Assembly: GCF_019801015.1 (NCBI RefSeq)
Contig: NZ_JAHVJZ010000008.1
Location: 143,340 to 207,339, forward strand
DNA: 64,000 nt
DNA from: Marinobacter nauticus
Lineage (GTDB): Bacteria; Pseudomonadota; Gammaproteobacteria; Enterobacterales; Shewanellaceae
Direction of reading: 5' to 3'
Made by a program: the position numbers and the translations under genes. Under the pieces are notes generated by a model. That model had not been told where the DNA came from, did not search any database, and saw nothing but the letters and a program-made list of their open reading frames with translations. This document shows positions 62,152 to 64,000 of the stretch, one piece after another (the first letter of the stretch is position 1; the number at the start of each line of letters is the position of its first letter).

Positions 62152-62635
62152 TGATTTATTACTCCTAATTGCCGTCCGCAAGGACGGGAATGGGTCACAG
62201 TGACAGCAGGGAACACTCCGGCCGCATAGGCGAAACCAGACAAGTCAGGAGCACAATGAGAAGAATGGGTGTGGGTGGACGGCAGACGCCATCGCCCAAA
62301 GAGGGGTGATAGAAAGTGAGCAAACATCATCATATTCATCCGTTGCCGTGCGGTGCGGGTGCGCCACACGGCTTATGCCTCTAGAACCATAAAACCTCAA
62401 GATTGAACACTAAACTTGTCGGCCTGACGCCGTGGCGCGCATTTATACCCAGTTTGCCGGGCAAAATCTACCGCCTGAAACACAGACTAGACTGGAAGTC
62501 CGGAAGGGGGGTGACGACGGGTTGCGGAAGTTTTGATCCGCCGCACTGGTATTGGAACCAAAAATCCATAAAATAGCCGTCCAGATGTAGAACCCTCTAC
62601 ACGTTTTTCAGTATAGATAGACGAGAGAATTTGCT
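62152..62635. promoter_or_regulatory. Divergent promoter region of speE and metK
   Basis: The 484 bp hold no gene. TATAGA near 62613 with an AT-rich upstream stretch could serve metK. No SAM riboswitch is recognised, and the AGACTAGACTGGAAGTC stretch near 62483 does not form a good MetJ box array. Confidence 0.4.
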
Positions 62636-63787
62636 ATGGCACGTCACCTGTTCACCTCCGAGTCGGTGTCCGAAGGTCATCCCGATAAAATCGCGGACCA
62701 GATCTCCGACGCGGTGCTCGACGCCATCCTGGCGCAAGACCCCAAAGCCCGCGTAGCCTGCGAAACCTACGTAAAGACCGGCATGGTGATGGTGGGTGGT
62801 GAGATCACCACTTCCGCCTGGGTTGATATCGAAGAGATCACCCGTCAGACCGTTCGTGAGATTGGTTACATCCACTCCGACATGGGTTTCGACGCCAACT
62901 CCTGCGCCGTACTGTCCGCCATTGGTAAGCAGTCCCCGGACATCAACCAGGGTGTTGACCGCGCTGACCCGCGCGAGCAGGGCGCAGGCGACCAGGGCCT
63001 GATGTTCGGCTATGCCAGCAACGAAACCGACGTTTTGATGCCGGCTCCGATCACCTACTCCCACCGTCTGGTGAAGCGTCAGGCTGAAGTCCGTAAGAAC
63101 GGCACCCTGCCGTGGCTGCGCCCGGACGCCAAGTCCCAGGTCACCTTCGCTTACGAAGATGGCAAGATCGCCGGCATCGATGCCGTGGTTCTGTCCACTC
63201 AGCACTGTGACTCCGTATCCACCGAAGACCTGCGTGAAGGCGTGATGGAAACCATCATCAAGCCGATTCTGCCGCAGGAGTGGATCACCAAAGACACCAA
63301 GTTCCACATCAACCCGACCGGCCGTTTCGTTATCGGTGGCCCGATGGGTGACTGTGGTCTGACGGGTCGTAAGATCATCGTAGACACCTACGGCGGCATG
63401 GCCCGTCACGGTGGTGGCGCGTTCTCCGGTAAAGATCCGTCCAAAGTGGACCGTTCTGCCGCCTACGCCACCCGCTACGTTGCCAAGAACATCGTCGCTG
63501 CCGGCCTGGCAGACCGCTGTGAGATCCAGGTTTCCTACGCCATTGGCGTGGCCGAGCCGACCTCCATCAGCATCGAAACCTTCGGCACCGGCAAACTGCC
63601 GGAAGATAAGCTGATCGCCCTGGTACGTAAGCACTTCGACCTGCGTCCGTATGGCCTGATCCAGATGCTGCACCTGGAGCGTCCGATCTACCAGCCGACC
63701 GCATCCTACGGTCACTTCGGTCGCGTTGAGTTCCCCTGGGAGCAAACCGACAAAGCCGAAGCGCTGCGCGCTGACGCCGGCCTGTAA
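62636..63787 (+). CDS. metK: S-adenosylmethionine synthetase
   Basis: MetK makes S-adenosylmethionine from methionine and ATP. The 383-residue protein starts [21 protein letters not shown] and has [12 protein letters not shown] and [19 protein letters not shown]. Length equals E. coli MetK (384). The ATG is preceded by GAGAGAA. Confidence 0.98.
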   Translation: MARHLFTSESVSEGHPDKIADQISDAVLDAILAQDPKARVACETYVKTGMVMVGGEITTSAWVDIEEITRQTVREIGYIHSDMGFDANSCAVLSAIGKQSPDINQGVDRADPREQGAGDQGLMFGYASNETDVLMPAPITYSHRLVKRQAEVRKNGTLPWLRPDAKSQVTFAYEDGKIAGIDAVVLSTQHCDSVSTEDLREGVMETIIKPILPQEWITKDTKFHINPTGRFVIGGPMGDCGLTGRKIIVDTYGGMARHGGGAFSGKDPSKVDRSAAYATRYVAKNIVAAGLADRCEIQVSYAIGVAEPTSISIETFGTGKLPEDKLIALVRKHFDLRPYGLIQMLHLERPIYQPTASYGHFGRVEFPWEQTDKAEALRADAGL

Positions 63788-63798
63788 GGCACCGAATC

Positions 63799-63830
63799 GA
63801 AAAAGCCCCGCTGATGCGGGGCTTTTTTTG
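63799..63830 (+). terminator. metK terminator
   Basis: AAAGCCCCGC and GCGGGGCTTT pair over TGAT, followed by T residues. Confidence 0.9.
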
Positions 63831-63843
63831 TTGTCATCCCTAA

Positions 63844-63975
63844 ACCACCTCCTATGGAGGTGGTGATCGCTTGCTCTGGGCTTTGCCCGAAGAGTACTGC
63901 TAAGAGACGAGACGGATTGAAAGCCGGTGCACAAAAAAGGAGAGGCATGCACCAGACCCTCACGGCGTAAGCCGT
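63844..63975. repeat. Cluster of short perfect hairpins at the window edge
   Basis: Four small inverted repeats occur in about 130 bp: ACCACCTCC-TAT-GGAGGTGGT (63844-63864), GGGC-TTT-GCCC (63878-63888), GGTGCA...TGCACC (63926-63953) and ACGGC-GTAA-GCCGT (63962-63975). No gene is supported here. The pattern resembles terminal regions of IS200/IS605-type elements or another structured RNA, but the window ends before this can be settled. Confidence 0.35.
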
Positions 63976-64000
63976 CCACATGCGCCGACTCGCAGCGCCG

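Noticed and set aside
62483..62500. MetJ boxes in front of metK
   Set aside because: The AGAC repeats match the consensus AGACGTCT at only about half of the positions.
62597..63979. Long minus-strand frame across metK
   Set aside because: Antisense to metK, without a ribosome-binding site or family resemblance.

Overview
The window looks like chromosomal DNA of a GC-rich marine gammaproteobacterium of the Shewanella/Ferrimonas type, most likely Ferrimonas or a close relative (inference). The grounds are gene order shared with enteric and Shewanella chromosomes (yhcC-gltBD; ygfB-pepP-ubiH-ubiI-gcvTHP divergent from zapA-6S RNA-ygfA), several multiheme cytochromes including an OmcA/MtrC-type outer-surface cytochrome, a free-standing HPt protein beside arcA, and small families typical of this group (DUF2947, DUF3389, DUF2721). 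No rRNA, tRNA, CRISPR array or prophage was found.

Layout. 0-9.5 kb: the end of a secreted protein with a GlyGly-CTERM-like tail, lysC under a lysine riboswitch, arcA convergent with an HPt gene, an orphan usher-like protein with two SPOR domains, folE2 and yhcC. 9.8-15.7 kb: gltBD. 15.7-19.2 kb: a small triheme cytochrome with a lipoprotein partner, and a ToxR/ToxS-like membrane regulator pair. 19.2-23.5 kb: mtnN, a CbiB-like protein, two small membrane proteins, an NTF2-like secreted protein and an MscS channel. 23.5-25.7 kb: catalase and a small conserved protein.

25.8-31.3 kb is an anaerobic-respiration cluster on the minus strand. It holds an outer-membrane multiheme lipoprotein with nine visible CxxCH motifs, a small tetraheme cytochrome, NrfD-, NrfC- and NrfB-like electron-transfer proteins without a catalytic subunit, and two related small one-helix membrane proteins at its edges. 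Candidate CRP and FNR sites sit at class II distances from possible -10 elements. A divergent LysR gene follows.

33-44 kb: gcvP, gcvH, gcvT, ubiI, ubiH, pepP and ygfB on the minus strand, then zapA, 6S RNA, ygfA and a LysE-type exporter on the plus strand. 44-52 kb: a hotdog thioesterase, small conserved proteins, a LysR regulator, a diguanylate cyclase, transketolase, a secreted ATP-dependent DNA ligase and a lipoprotein.

52.6-59.2 kb is the most promising unassigned system. A BCCT transporter and an enolase-superfamily acid-sugar-dehydratase-like enzyme diverge from a two-subunit UxaA-type lyase, a LysR regulator and a GntR/FCD regulator, with one perfect FCD-style palindrome in front of the lyase genes. 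The window closes with speE-speA divergent from metK, and a cluster of short hairpins at the right edge that may mark a mobile element.
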